A DNA stretch of 7,111 nt, taken from Dehalococcoidia bacterium. Its GTDB lineage: Bacteria > Chloroflexota > Dehalococcoidia > GIF9 > UBA5629. The translations under genes and the position numbers were made by a program. The DNA lies in assembly GCA_028715025.1 (NCBI GenBank), contig JAQTLG010000085.1, forward strand, positions 1-7,111. The letters are read 5' to 3'. Below the pieces are notes generated by a model. That model did no database searches. It worked only from the letters and a program-made list of their open reading frames with translations, and had not been told where the DNA came from. Shown piece by piece: positions 1 through 6,959 of the stretch. Every line of letters begins with the position of its first letter. Positions within the stretch are counted from its first letter, which is position 1.

Positions 1-1
1 C

Positions 2-1450
2 TATTTAAATTCTTTTTATGAGACCGGTTATACTAATCCAATCGATGAGGCGGTACGAGCCCATGCCCAGCCTGACATCGCGGATTACCAGAAATTGGAT
101 GAGATACCCTATGATTTCATACGAAAAAAGCTGACTGTGCTCGTAGGTAGGAGCGGCAGTTCGACTATGATAACTAAAGGGGCTCTGCATAGTGTGCTGG
201 ATGTCTGCACTTCGGTCGAAAAGAAGCAGGGAATCATCCCTCTTGATGATGAGGTGAGTGCCGGTATCAACAGACTTTTTGAAGACCTTGGCAAACAAGG
301 GCTACGGACGTTGGGTCTCGCTTACCGCAATCTGGGAATAAGACGAGAGATCGGCCGCAATGACGAATCCGCTATGACTTTCCTGGGTTTGATAGTGTTC
401 TACGATCCGCTCAAAAGCGACATTACAGGGACGATCGAAGAACTGCGTAAACTGGGTGTTAATCTAAAGATCATAACAGGCGACAACAAATTAATAGCCT
501 CCAGTATCGGAAATCAACTGGGATTGCAGAAGGCAGTAATCATCACTGGAGCAGGCATAGCCGCTCTGAGTGATGAAGCGCTGGTCAATAGTATAAATTC
601 TGTGGATATTTTAGCGGAGGTTGAACCCAATCAAAAAGAGCGCATCGTTATTGCCCTGCAAAAAGCCGGGAATGTGGTGGGCTATATAGGAGATGGAATC
701 AATGACGCCTCAGCGCTGCATGCGGCCGATGTGGGGATTTCCGTTGATAGCGCAGCAGACGTGGCCAAAGAAGCGGCCGATATTGTGCTCCTTGATAAAG
801 ATTTACACGTACTGGAACAGGGAATACGTGAAGGCAGGACCACGTTCGCCAATACGCTCAAGTATGTTTTTATGGCAACCAGCGCCAATTTCGGTAATAT
901 GTTCAGCATGGCGGGAGCCTCACTTATTATGCCGTTCTTACCGCTATTGCCCAAGCAGATACTATTGACCAACCTGCTAACTGATATGCCGGAAATGACG
1001 ATTGCCACCGATAATGTCGACCGGAAAATGACGGAAAAACCGCGTAGATGGGATATCAGGTTCATTCGCAATTTCATGCTTACCTTCGGCTTGTTAAGCT
1101 CCGTATTTGACTTTATCACGTTCGGGATATTGTTGTTGATCCTGGGCGCATCGCCCGAGCAATTCCGCGCCGGTTGGTTCGTAGAATCGGTTATATCCGC
1201 CTCGGTGATTGTACTGATAATCAGGACTCGCCGTTTTTTCCTGAAGAGCAGGCCGGGGAAGTATCTGGTCGCAGCCACCTGTGCAGTGATAGCGGCTGTA
1301 TTAATAATTCCATACACTTCCCTGGGTACGTTATTTGGATTTGCCCCCTTGCCCATCTACTTCCTGCTGTTGATGGGATTAATAATCATAGTTTACGCCG
1401 CATCTGCTGAGCTGGCGAAAACGGTCTTCTATCGGAGATATAACCTGTGA
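2..1450 (+). CDS. mgtA: MgtA-like P3B P-type ATPase (Mg2+-translocating family), C-terminal part, 5' end outside window
   Basis: The frame is open from base 2, so the gene enters from the left. The TTG at 95 is an internal leucine codon, not a start. About 482 residues are visible against roughly 900 in the family. The first codons (YLNSFYETGYTNPIDEAV) match the stretch of MgtA-type pumps shortly after the phosphorylated DKTGT loop, which is therefore just off the edge. Visible parts are the nucleotide-binding domain (KLDEIPYDFIRKKL), TGDN at 476-487, the hinge GDGINDAS at 689-712, then the six C-terminal membrane segments, with the M6 stretch LLTDMPEMTIATD near 971-1012 and PRRWD after it. 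Known family role: ATP-driven Mg2+ uptake across the cytoplasmic membrane; plant P3B members instead assist proton pumps. Cargo here is inferred from family only. Its stop overlaps the start of the next ATPase, so the two are likely co-translated. Confidence 0.88.
   Translation, partial: YLNSFYETGYTNPIDEAVRAHAQPDIADYQKLDEIPYDFIRKKLTVLVGRSGSSTMITKGALHSVLDVCTSVEKKQGIIPLDDEVSAGINRLFEDLGKQGLRTLGLAYRNLGIRREIGRNDESAMTFLGLIVFYDPLKSDITGTIEELRKLGVNLKIITGDNKLIASSIGNQLGLQKAVIITGAGIAALSDEALVNSINSVDILAEVEPNQKERIVIALQKAGNVVGYIGDGINDASALHAADVGISVDSAADVAKEAADIVLLDKDLHVLEQGIREGRTTFANTLKYVFMATSANFGNMFSMAGASLIMPFLPLLPKQILLTNLLTDMPEMTIATDNVDRKMTEKPRRWDIRFIRNFMLTFGLLSSVFDFITFGILLLILGASPEQFRAGWFVESVISASVIVLIIRTRRFFLKSRPGKYLVAATCAVIAAVLIIPYTSLGTLFGFAPLPIYFLLLMGLIIIVYAASAELAKTVFYRRYNL
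1434..1437 (+). promoter_or_regulatory. Shine-Dalgarno site supporting the overlapping GTG start
   Basis: GGAG lies nine bases before the GTG at 1447, inside the last codons of the upstream ATPase. The next in-frame ATG (1471) has only a GAAGGG sixteen bases away. This favours the GTG start and a coupled, 4-base (GTGA) overlap. The ATG cannot be fully excluded; the choice changes the protein by eight residues before the conserved region. Confidence 0.6.
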
Positions 1451-3876
1451 AGGGTACTTCTTTAACGATAATGAATACCAAAGATTATGAAAGGGCCTCT
1501 GTTATTGAGGTTCTCGGATTGCTTTATTCTTCAAAGGAAGGATTGGCCGAAGTTGAGTCCCAGCGGCGCCTCAAGATTTACGGCTTAAACGTGATTAAAG
1601 AAAAGCATAAAAATCAGATGCTCGCTTTTCTTGCTCGTTACTGGGGAATTATGCCGGGGCTTCTTGAACTGGCTATCGTGCTGTCGATTGTCGTCAAACA
1701 CTATCTGGAGGCTGTAATAATATTTGCCCTTCTCACAATTAATGCCGTTGTCGGTCACATACAAGCACGTGGTTCACAAAGAGCACTGGAAACACTCAAG
1801 AAACGGTTGGCCATTAATGCGCGTGTGTTGCGGGATGGTAAATGGGTAACCACAACAGCTATGCAGATAGTCCCCGGTGATATTATCTCCATAGTGCTGG
1901 GGGATATTGTTCCGGCTGATGCCAAGATTGTATCCGGTGAGCTCTCCATTGATCAGTCGATCCTTACAGGTGAATCCCTGCCAGTAGATGTTCAGCAATC
2001 TGCCATCATTTACTCAGGATCCATTGTGAGCCGTGGTGAGGCAAAATGCGTCGTCATAAACACAGGGGCAAATACATACTTCGGCAAGACAGCAGAACTT
2101 GTAAAGATCGCAAAACCGAAGTCACATCAGGAACAGATAATGCTTACCATAGTCAGATACACGATGCTTTTAAGTATAGCCGCGTTTGTTCTGGTGGTGA
2201 TTTATGCAGCATTGAGCGGGACAAACATATTCTTAATGCTGACCCTGGCTATCATCTTTTTAATGGGGGCAGTGCCCGTCGCCCTGCCGGCAGTAATGAC
2301 CATTGTTCAGTCGGTAGGTGCTACCGAGCTGGCGCGAACAGGTATACTGGTCACGAGGCTTGACTCCATCGAAGACGCTGCTTCGATTGATATAATTTGC
2401 CTGGATAAAACAGGGACAATTACACTCAACAAGTTATCAGTGGGTGATGTCATATCCTTTGCTGGTTATAGCACCAAGGATGTAATAGTCATGGCCAGCC
2501 TGGCCTCTCTGAGACACAGTAAAGACGCCATTGATACAGCGATCTTTGACTATGCAAACTTAGTTAAATCCGACATGAGCTCTTATAAACAACTGTCATT
2601 CACTCCATTTGAACCTTCAACCAAGAGATCGGAGGCCATAATAGCTCTGGGCGATAAGCAATTCAAGGTAATTAAAGGCGCGCCTCAGATAGTGCTGTCT
2701 CTATGTCAACCACTTGATAAAGCGACTAAGGCGAAGGCAATTCAAGCTGTGGACGAACTTTCAAGAAAGGGATTTCGTGTACTGGCCGTCGCTGTCTCAG
2801 AAAACAGTAGTATAGTGAATAGTCGCCTCATCGGACTATTATCTCTGTCGGATCCGCCCAGGCCGGACTCAAAAAACATGATAGAGCGTGCCAGAGAACT
2901 TGGAGTCAGGCCTATGATGCTCACCGGAGATAATATTGCCATAGCCAGAGAAATAGCCCGACAGGTATCTGTAGGCGATCATATTATCCGGATGGAAGAA
3001 TTCAGAAAAATGAATCAAGCTGAGCAGGCGAAGACAATAGAAGAAATTGACGGATTTGCCGAGATATATCCGGAAGACAAGTACACAGTCGTCAAATTGC
3101 TGCAATCCAGAGGACATATGGTAGGTATGACCGGCGATGGAGTCAACGACGCTCCCGCTTTAAAGCAGGCGGAGATGGGTATAGCTGTTTGCGGTTCAAC
3201 TGATGTAGCCAGGGCATCTGCAAGTTCGGTATTAATCGAGCCGGGAGTTGGAGTCATAATCGAAGCTATCAAAACAAGCCGACATATATACCAGAGGATG
3301 TTAACCTGGGTAATAAATAAGGTTACCAAAGTAATTCAGGTGGTAGGCCTGCTTACAATCGGATTTTTCTGGTTTCATGACATAGTTATATCGTTGCTCG
3401 GCATGGTTTTGTTAATCTTTGCCAACGACTTTGTAACCATGTCCATCGCCACTGACAATGTTAAATACACAGCAAGCCCGAATAAATGGAACGTGATGAA
3501 CATCACCCTCGCATCACTCGTAGTGGGTTCCCTGCTGATAATAGAGGGCGTAATCGCACTATTTATCGGCTCCTATTACTTTCATCTGGATTTTGAGCAA
3601 TTACGCACCTTTACCCTGCTTATGCTTATATTTACCAGCCTGTTCAGAGTGTTTATCGTGAGAGAAAGAAACTTCTTCTGGTCTTCACGTCCTGGCAAGG
3701 AATTGGTTTTTTCCACAACGGCTGCAATAATTGCATGTGCCATACTTGGATTATTCGGCCTGCTAATTGCACCTCTTACGCTCTATCAGGTTCTTTTTAT
3801 ATTCGGATTTTCAGCTCTATTTACACTTGCTATTGATTTCCCCAAATATTTGGCTTTTAAGAAATTTGGCCTGTAA
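1447..3876 (+). CDS. P3A-type P-type ATPase, probable plasma-membrane H+-exporting ATPase, complete
   Basis: An 809-residue pump of the P3A (plasma-membrane proton ATPase) type. Visible order: N-terminal cation-ATPase domain (about 15-65), M1-M2 (about 67-105), actuator domain with TGES at 174-177, M3-M4 (about 232-284) with PVALP at 277-281, phosphorylation loop DKTGT with D320, nucleotide-domain KGAP at 410-413, TGDN at 493-496, hinge GDGVNDAP at 563-570, then M5-M10. M6 holds FANDFVTMSIATD; D661 sits where plant and fungal H+-ATPases carry their proton-binding Asp. All core catalytic residues are present. The protein ends right after M10, so it lacks the C-terminal autoinhibitory tail of plant pumps. 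From the family, it should export H+ using ATP; some P3A-like pumps in prokaryotes are untested, so Na+ or another ion is possible. It overlaps the upstream P3B gene by four bases. Confidence 0.92.
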   Translation: MKGTSLTIMNTKDYERASVIEVLGLLYSSKEGLAEVESQRRLKIYGLNVIKEKHKNQMLAFLARYWGIMPGLLELAIVLSIVVKHYLEAVIIFALLTINAVVGHIQARGSQRALETLKKRLAINARVLRDGKWVTTTAMQIVPGDIISIVLGDIVPADAKIVSGELSIDQSILTGESLPVDVQQSAIIYSGSIVSRGEAKCVVINTGANTYFGKTAELVKIAKPKSHQEQIMLTIVRYTMLLSIAAFVLVVIYAALSGTNIFLMLTLAIIFLMGAVPVALPAVMTIVQSVGATELARTGILVTRLDSIEDAASIDIICLDKTGTITLNKLSVGDVISFAGYSTKDVIVMASLASLRHSKDAIDTAIFDYANLVKSDMSSYKQLSFTPFEPSTKRSEAIIALGDKQFKVIKGAPQIVLSLCQPLDKATKAKAIQAVDELSRKGFRVLAVAVSENSSIVNSRLIGLLSLSDPPRPDSKNMIERARELGVRPMMLTGDNIAIAREIARQVSVGDHIIRMEEFRKMNQAEQAKTIEEIDGFAEIYPEDKYTVVKLLQSRGHMVGMTGDGVNDAPALKQAEMGIAVCGSTDVARASASSVLIEPGVGVIIEAIKTSRHIYQRMLTWVINKVTKVIQVVGLLTIGFFWFHDIVISLLGMVLLIFANDFVTMSIATDNVKYTASPNKWNVMNITLASLVVGSLLIIEGVIALFIGSYYFHLDFEQLRTFTLLMLIFTSLFRVFIVRERNFFWSSRPGKELVFSTTAAIIACAILGLFGLLIAPLTLYQVLFIFGFSALFTLAIDFPKYLAFKKFGL

Positions 3877-3910
3877 ATTAATGGTACTCGATTCCAACCG
3901 ATAATAAACG

Positions 3911-3947
3911 CCACCGCAAACGAAATTCGTCGGTGGGGTTGTTTCTT
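3911..3947 (+). terminator. Probable rho-independent terminator of the ATPase operon
   Basis: A hairpin begins 34 bases after the P3A stop codon. CCACCG (3911-3916) pairs with CGGTGG (3931-3936). An inner ACGA/TCGT stem (3920-3923 with 3927-3930) stacks on it across a three-base bulge, and AAC/GTT may extend the base past a G-G mismatch. It is followed by GTTTCTT (3941-3947), a moderate T-rich run. Position and shape fit a terminator, but the T run is broken by a C. Confidence 0.55.
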
Positions 3948-3953
3948 AGACTC

Positions 3954-3979
3954 AATCTGTAACGCTGGTTTTGCAGATT
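3954..3979. repeat. Nine-base inverted repeat (hairpin) in the convergent gap
   Basis: AATCTGTAA (3954-3962) pairs with TTGCAGATT (3971-3979), with one G-T wobble and an eight-base loop. There is no T-rich run after it on either strand, so it is not a clear terminator. It lies between two terminator-like hairpins. It could be part of a larger 3' structure of the ATPase message, or chance. Confidence 0.3.
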
Positions 3980-4013
3980 ATTGGATTCCTAAATGGTATT
4001 GCGGTGCAATGAT

Positions 4014-4066
4014 AAAAAGCTATTATCTCCCGGCCAGAAAGCAATTAAACTGACCGGGAGATAATA
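4014..4066 (-). terminator. Probable rho-independent terminator of the minus-strand operon
   Basis: A perfect 13-base inverted repeat: TATTATCTCCCGG (4021-4033) with CCGGGAGATAATA (4054-4066), extended inward by CAG/CTG after one mismatch, around a 12-base loop. Read on the minus strand, the hairpin begins 15 bases after the transporter stop codon and is followed by GCTTTTTATC, a run of five T. On the plus strand no T run follows, so the orientation favours the minus-strand operon, though it may also stop leftover transcripts from the other side. Confidence 0.7.
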
Positions 4067-4081
4067 CTGATATTCTACTAT

Positions 4082-4627
4082 TTATTCAGCCAATACCTGG
4101 TCGCTGCACCTTTCGCTATCCGTAGCATAGTACTTCGAGTTGATAATAAAAAAGATTACCGCTAATGCCAGGGCGGGAAGAGTTAAAAGGAATCCATTTT
4201 TCAGACCGGTTGCTCCTCCCCCGGATGCGTCTGAAATAAGACCTACTAACCACGGCCCCAGGGACATACCTACAAAATAATAAAACGTGTACGCCAGTCC
4301 ATAGCCGGTGGCCCTGAATTTAATAGGTATGACATCCGTAGTAAGCGTAGTGATCAGTGGTGGATTCATACAGACTACAAATGATTGTACTACTAAGATG
4401 ATTATGAATATCGACAGAGGACCGCCAAATGCAAATAGCAACGCACCAGTTAGTATCAGATTCAATGCCTGCATAACGACCATGAGATAGGCCCTGCCTG
4501 ATCTGTTATGTTTCTGCCACTTGTCCGCCAACCAACCACCCAGCGGCGAACTAATCAAGGTTAGCAGAAATGCTGCGCCACTGATGGCGCCCGCTTGCCC
4601 CGCATCCATATTGTATCCTCTCATCAA
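4082..4627 (-). CDS. C-terminal half of the interrupted MFS transporter (remnant, same frame)
   Basis: This stretch carries the second set of helices. It contains a repeat of motif A (GGWLADKWQKHNRSGRAY), a proline pair in CMNPPLITTL, and the loop VIPIKFRATGYGLAY that mirrors FPKERRGR in the first half, then ends in a short hydrophilic tail. Possible starts (TTG at 4627, ATG at 4624) have no Shine-Dalgarno sequence in front, so separate translation is doubtful. The conserved motifs show it has been under selection until recently. Confidence 0.5.
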   Translation of the reverse strand: MMRGYNMDAGQAGAISGAAFLLTLISSPLGGWLADKWQKHNRSGRAYLMVVMQALNLILTGALLFAFGGPLSIFIIILVVQSFVVCMNPPLITTLTTDVIPIKFRATGYGLAYTFYYFVGMSLGPWLVGLISDASGGGATGLKNGFLLTLPALALAVIFFIINSKYYATDSERCSDQVLAE

Positions 4628-4639
4628 GAACGAGGGCAG

Positions 4640-4642
4640 TTA
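4640..4642 (-). other. In-frame TAA that splits the transporter gene
   Basis: Minus-strand codons read TTT CTG GAT TAA CTG CCC TCG, with both sides in one frame and no lost homology. Many MFS proteins have tryptophan at the start of the W-L-P motif here. If so, TGG to TAA needs two base changes; a different ancestral residue would need one. Confidence 0.7.
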
Positions 4643-5377
4643 ATCCAGAAAAGTAAAATAGTATAGTTGGAAGAACATTTGGCCAAGCAACGTAAACGTG
4701 AATGCCTTGATTTTGAAAAGTCTGATCCAGTCACCCAAATACTTTTTATTTAAGGCAGTTTCTCCCTTATCCTTGACAGTGGCATAGTCCTTGAGAAAAA
4801 AGGCTAATATACCAAAGATAACTCCGGGTATCGCAAAGTAATAGAATGCCATCCGCCAATCGCCGGTTTTTGTAGCGATCAATCCACCCAGAATTAAACC
4901 TGCTACAGCGCCTAAAGCTGGACCGATACCATATATACCGAGCACCCTTCCCCTTCTTTCCTTGGGGAACACCACTGAAAGCCACGATGCACCACCAGTA
5001 GCGTAACCGGCCTCTCCGATGCCTACAGCAGCGCGAGTAAATATTAGTTGAATGAACTTCGTGCAGAACCCAGTTGCTAACGTTCCTATGCTCCAGATTA
5101 TGGCCAACAGTCCTATTGTTTTTCGACGGCTCCAGCGCTCTATCACAAAAGACATGGGTATCGACAATAATCCCACGCCCACATTAAAAGCAGACTGAAC
5201 TAATCCCACCTCTGTATCGTTCAGTCCTAGAGCGATTTTCATTGGTTGCAGAACTGCTGCGAGGACGTAGCGGTCCGCATAATTCAGGAAGAAAAGTACA
5301 GTAAGAACAACGAGTATATAAATTGCCTGTGCCCTGCTTACCTGGTACTTATTACTCGTATCAGTGACCATTCCCAT
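4640..5377 (-). CDS. N-terminal half of the interrupted MFS transporter (245 residues as translated)
   Basis: As written, translation stops after FTFLD, inside the first helix of the second half. Visible parts: TM1 about 18-34 ending in NYADRY (32-37); a motif-A-like loop between TM2 and TM3, E80-R81 and R84-R85-K86; the TM4 motif with R115 followed by GIGEAGY; FPKERRGR at 137-144; a glycine-rich TM5 (GIGPALGAVAGLILGG, 150-165) like the antiporter motif C region; and DWRMAFY before TM6. A product of only about six to seven helices is unlikely to work as a transporter alone. A second possible start is M3 at 5371, eleven bases from the same Shine-Dalgarno site. Confidence 0.6.
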   Translation of the reverse strand: MGMVTDTSNKYQVSRAQAIYILVVLTVLFFLNYADRYVLAAVLQPMKIALGLNDTEVGLVQSAFNVGVGLLSIPMSFVIERWSRRKTIGLLAIIWSIGTLATGFCTKFIQLIFTRAAVGIGEAGYATGGASWLSVVFPKERRGRVLGIYGIGPALGAVAGLILGGLIATKTGDWRMAFYYFAIPGVIFGILAFFLKDYATVKDKGETALNKKYLGDWIRLFKIKAFTFTLLGQMFFQLYYFTFLD

Positions 5378-5439
5378 ATTTGCTCCCCCCTTTTAATTCT
5401 TATAGCACTATTTCATTTGTGTTGAATTTAAAGTCAAAT

Positions 5440-5889
5440 CTATATTTTCCTCCTAATCAGTGAACTCGCTTCAGCCTCCATGCATGCTTCTCCTTTCTGG
5501 TTCCTCACGGTCCACTTACAAGTAAGTATGCCCCGCTCAGGGCTTTTGGTATCCTTCTTGGTAGTTATTTCCTCCTCAAGGTGTATCGTGTCCCCGATCC
5601 TTGTGGGATTCATAAATTTCAGGCTGGCGATGCCAAGGAAGGCTATGATGGTATCCTCGATATCCCGCAGGCTTCCACCCCTGGCAGTTAGTCCTGATGC
5701 TATCGCCAATACCAGAAGTCCATGAGCTATTCGGCCACCGAATATTTTTTTAGCGTATTCTTCATCTGTGTGAAGTGGATTCCAGTCGGATGAGATACCT
5801 GCAAAATTAATGATATCGGCGGCCTCCACAGTCCTTGCCGGCGTAGTCCAACGGTCGCCTACCTGTATGTCTTCGAAATATTTCCCCAT
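5440..5889 (-). CDS. MaoC-like (R)-specific enoyl-CoA hydratase / dehydratase
   Basis: A complete 149-residue single hot-dog protein of the MaoC dehydratase type, the usual length for one-domain R-hydratases such as PhaJ. The hydratase signature is plain: SSDWNPLHTDEEYAKKIFGG followed by IAHGLL, with the catalytic pair D35 and H40 and the supporting N37 all present. Family chemistry: reversible addition of water to a trans-2-enoyl-CoA, or dehydration of an (R)-3-hydroxyacyl-CoA, in the cytoplasm; some members act on branched or dicarboxylic CoA esters such as mesaconyl-CoA. The ATG start is supported by AAGGAG (5905-5900), ten bases upstream. It sits 69 bases after the citryl-CoA-lyase homologue and 62 before the transporter, all on one strand, so it is probably co-transcribed and part of one CoA-ester pathway. 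The exact substrate is not readable from sequence. Confidence 0.88.
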   Translation of the reverse strand: MGKYFEDIQVGDRWTTPARTVEAADIINFAGISSDWNPLHTDEEYAKKIFGGRIAHGLLVLAIASGLTARGGSLRDIEDTIIAFLGIASLKFMNPTRIGDTIHLEEEITTKKDTKSPERGILTCKWTVRNQKGEACMEAEASSLIRRKI

Positions 5890-5921
5890 TTAGTATTCTC
5901 TCCTTAACGTATCAATTTGTT

Positions 5922-5942
5922 CAGGGATTTTCCGCTTCCCTG
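5922..5942. repeat. Short inverted repeat between lyase and hydratase genes
   Basis: CAGGGA (5922-5927) and TCCCTG (5937-5942) form a six-base stem with a nine-base loop, 16 bases past the lyase stop. There is no T run on the minus strand, so it is not a good terminator. It could be an RNA-stability element, or chance. Confidence 0.25.
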
Positions 5943-5958
5943 CTATTTACTATTGGTT

Positions 5959-6768
5959 TTACTTAACTCTATCTTTAGGTAATTTACGTGCCACAGGGCC
6001 ACTGTATGTAACACCTTCGTTGATTGCGGCGACCAAACCGATTGATGACCTGGCCTTAAGCTCCTCATATGTATGTGCGCATATACCTGGCAGGTATGAA
6101 AGGACTCCGATTATATCTATCATGTCATCATCAAAATCCATTTCGGACATGATTGCGCCCATCATGCCATCCACATTGATAACCAGACTGTGTTTCCCTA
6201 TCTTGTTGAGATATCTGCTATGAATGCATTCATATAGTTTCACTTTCGGGCCGACAAACCCGTTTTGCTCTGCTATCTCTCTCAATCTCCTGGCTCTGAT
6301 GTCAGGCTCACTGGGCAATTTAAACAGGGGATGCCCGAAACCTGGGATCCTCTCCTTATTGGCCAAGCAATTCTCAATAATTCTGTCAGCAGCTTCCTCC
6401 TGACTTATCTTTTGTTCAACCATTAGACTGTAAGCATTTTGGACGAAATGTGCAGAATGTCTGGGGGATCCGGTAACAGGACCTATACTCAGAATACCAG
6501 CACATATACCATGCAAAGGATCGGGATTGCCGCCACACACGATCCTGGCTGAAGGTGTTGCCGCACCCCACAGCGAGTGGTCCGTTATCGCCATCATCAA
6601 TGCTTCCAGCATTTTCGATACAGCTTTGGACGGCAACTCCCCCTTGATACATAAATATACGGCTTCCGTATAAGAGATGTTCCCCATCAATTCGTCCAGC
6701 GAGTACCCTCTAATCCGTATGTCCCCGGGCACTAACTCGGTTATCGCAGTTTGTATCGGTACAGTCAT
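5959..6768 (-). CDS. Citryl-CoA lyase / citrate synthase-family protein (CCL/ACL C-terminal type)
   Basis: A complete 269-residue protein of the short citrate-synthase-fold type, like citryl-CoA lyase and the C-terminal domain of ATP-citrate lyase; ordinary citrate synthases are much longer. Evidence: the N-terminal IRIRGYSLDELMGNISYTEA and KGELPS, the PGFGHPLFK loop with H146 (the catalytic His seen as GIGHR in human ACLY), LVINVDGMMGAI with D200 (like LILNVDG in ACLY), and GICAHTYEE near 228-236. Known reaction: citryl-CoA to acetyl-CoA plus oxaloacetate. Odd point: the glycine-rich turn, HHGG or FGGA in relatives as I recall them, reads IGPVTGSPRH here (95-104). No citryl-CoA synthetase is visible nearby, so a different 3-hydroxy-3-carboxyacyl-CoA substrate is possible. 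The start has a near-ideal ribosome binding site. It lies downstream of an acyl-CoA ligase and upstream of a MaoC hydratase on the same strand. Confidence 0.82.
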   Translation of the reverse strand: MTVPIQTAITELVPGDIRIRGYSLDELMGNISYTEAVYLCIKGELPSKAVSKMLEALMMAITDHSLWGAATPSARIVCGGNPDPLHGICAGILSIGPVTGSPRHSAHFVQNAYSLMVEQKISQEEAADRIIENCLANKERIPGFGHPLFKLPSEPDIRARRLREIAEQNGFVGPKVKLYECIHSRYLNKIGKHSLVINVDGMMGAIMSEMDFDDDMIDIIGVLSYLPGICAHTYEELKARSSIGLVAAINEGVTYSGPVARKLPKDRVK

Positions 6769-6959
6769 GTGTCGGACCTCCTTAATAATTAATGAGCCTT
6801 ATTCTCTCGGTGAACCATATGGATGGCCTTTAATGTATGTCACAATAATGCAATATCTCCGCATCGATCCGTGTTTAATGCGAACGCTACTTTGCTAAAT
6901 GCTATGATTTTACCCGGGTGGTCACGCCAAACTTTTCGATAAGCCGGTTCTATGTGCTG
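6769..6959. other. Intergenic gap between ligase end and lyase start, no gene seen
   Basis: About 190 bases that hold the lyase ribosome binding site and no convincing coding frame. I found no clear -35/-10 pair on the minus strand and no terminator after the ligase stop. A gap this long inside an operon could hide an internal promoter. An eight-base palindrome CCATATGG lies near 6814-6821 and may be chance. Confidence 0.3.
6776..6784 (-). promoter_or_regulatory. Near-perfect Shine-Dalgarno site of the lyase gene
   Basis: TAAGGAGGT on the minus strand, fully complementary to the bacterial anti-Shine-Dalgarno core, is seven bases before the ATG at 6768. It fixes the start and suggests strong translation. 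Confidence 0.8.

Larger units (their letters stand above)
4082..5377 (-). pseudogene. Spinster-like MFS transporter, interrupted by an in-frame TAA
   Basis: The locus encodes 430 amino acids plus one internal stop, the normal length for a 12-helix major facilitator transporter. The same reading frame continues after the TAA at 4642-4640 with no indel, through LPSFLMRGYNMDAGQAG and on to a second half that keeps its motifs. That points to a recent point-mutation interruption, or a sequence error, rather than two genes. NYADRY, RAAVGIGEAGYATGG and FPKERRGR resemble the spinster-like branch. Family role: a proton- or gradient-coupled carrier of small organic molecules; the cargo is unknown, and an organic acid is inferred from the CoA-ester enzymes upstream. 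It is the last gene of the minus-strand operon, just before a strong hairpin terminator. The ATG start at 5377 has GGGGGGAG five bases upstream. Confidence 0.75.

Noticed and set aside
689..712. GDGINDAS instead of the textbook GDGxNDxP hinge in the P3B ATPase
   Set aside because: Ser or Thr at this place is, as I recall, common in this clade of bacterial P3B pumps, so it is not evidence of inactivity.
682..1356. Long open frame (224 codons) on the minus strand opposite the P3B gene
   Set aside because: It lies fully inside the strongly supported ATPase, has no ribosome binding site I can see and reads as low-grade mirror sequence.
2046..2363. Alternative plus-strand frame within the P3A ATPase
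   Set aside because: It overlaps conserved membrane segments M3-M4 of the real gene, and its product matches no family I know.
4082..4627. Independent small membrane protein made from the second half of the transporter
   Set aside because: No Shine-Dalgarno site before its possible starts, and the sequence continues the upstream transporter in the same frame.
5399..5404. TATAAG on the minus strand as a -10 box for the transporter
   Set aside because: No -35 element at a proper distance; the best match upstream is weak, and the gene sits inside an operon.
6781..6860. AT-rich stretch upstream of the lyase gene as a sigma-70 promoter
   Set aside because: Several hexamers were tried, such as TTCACC with TAATTA and TTGTGA with CATATG; none matches both boxes well.
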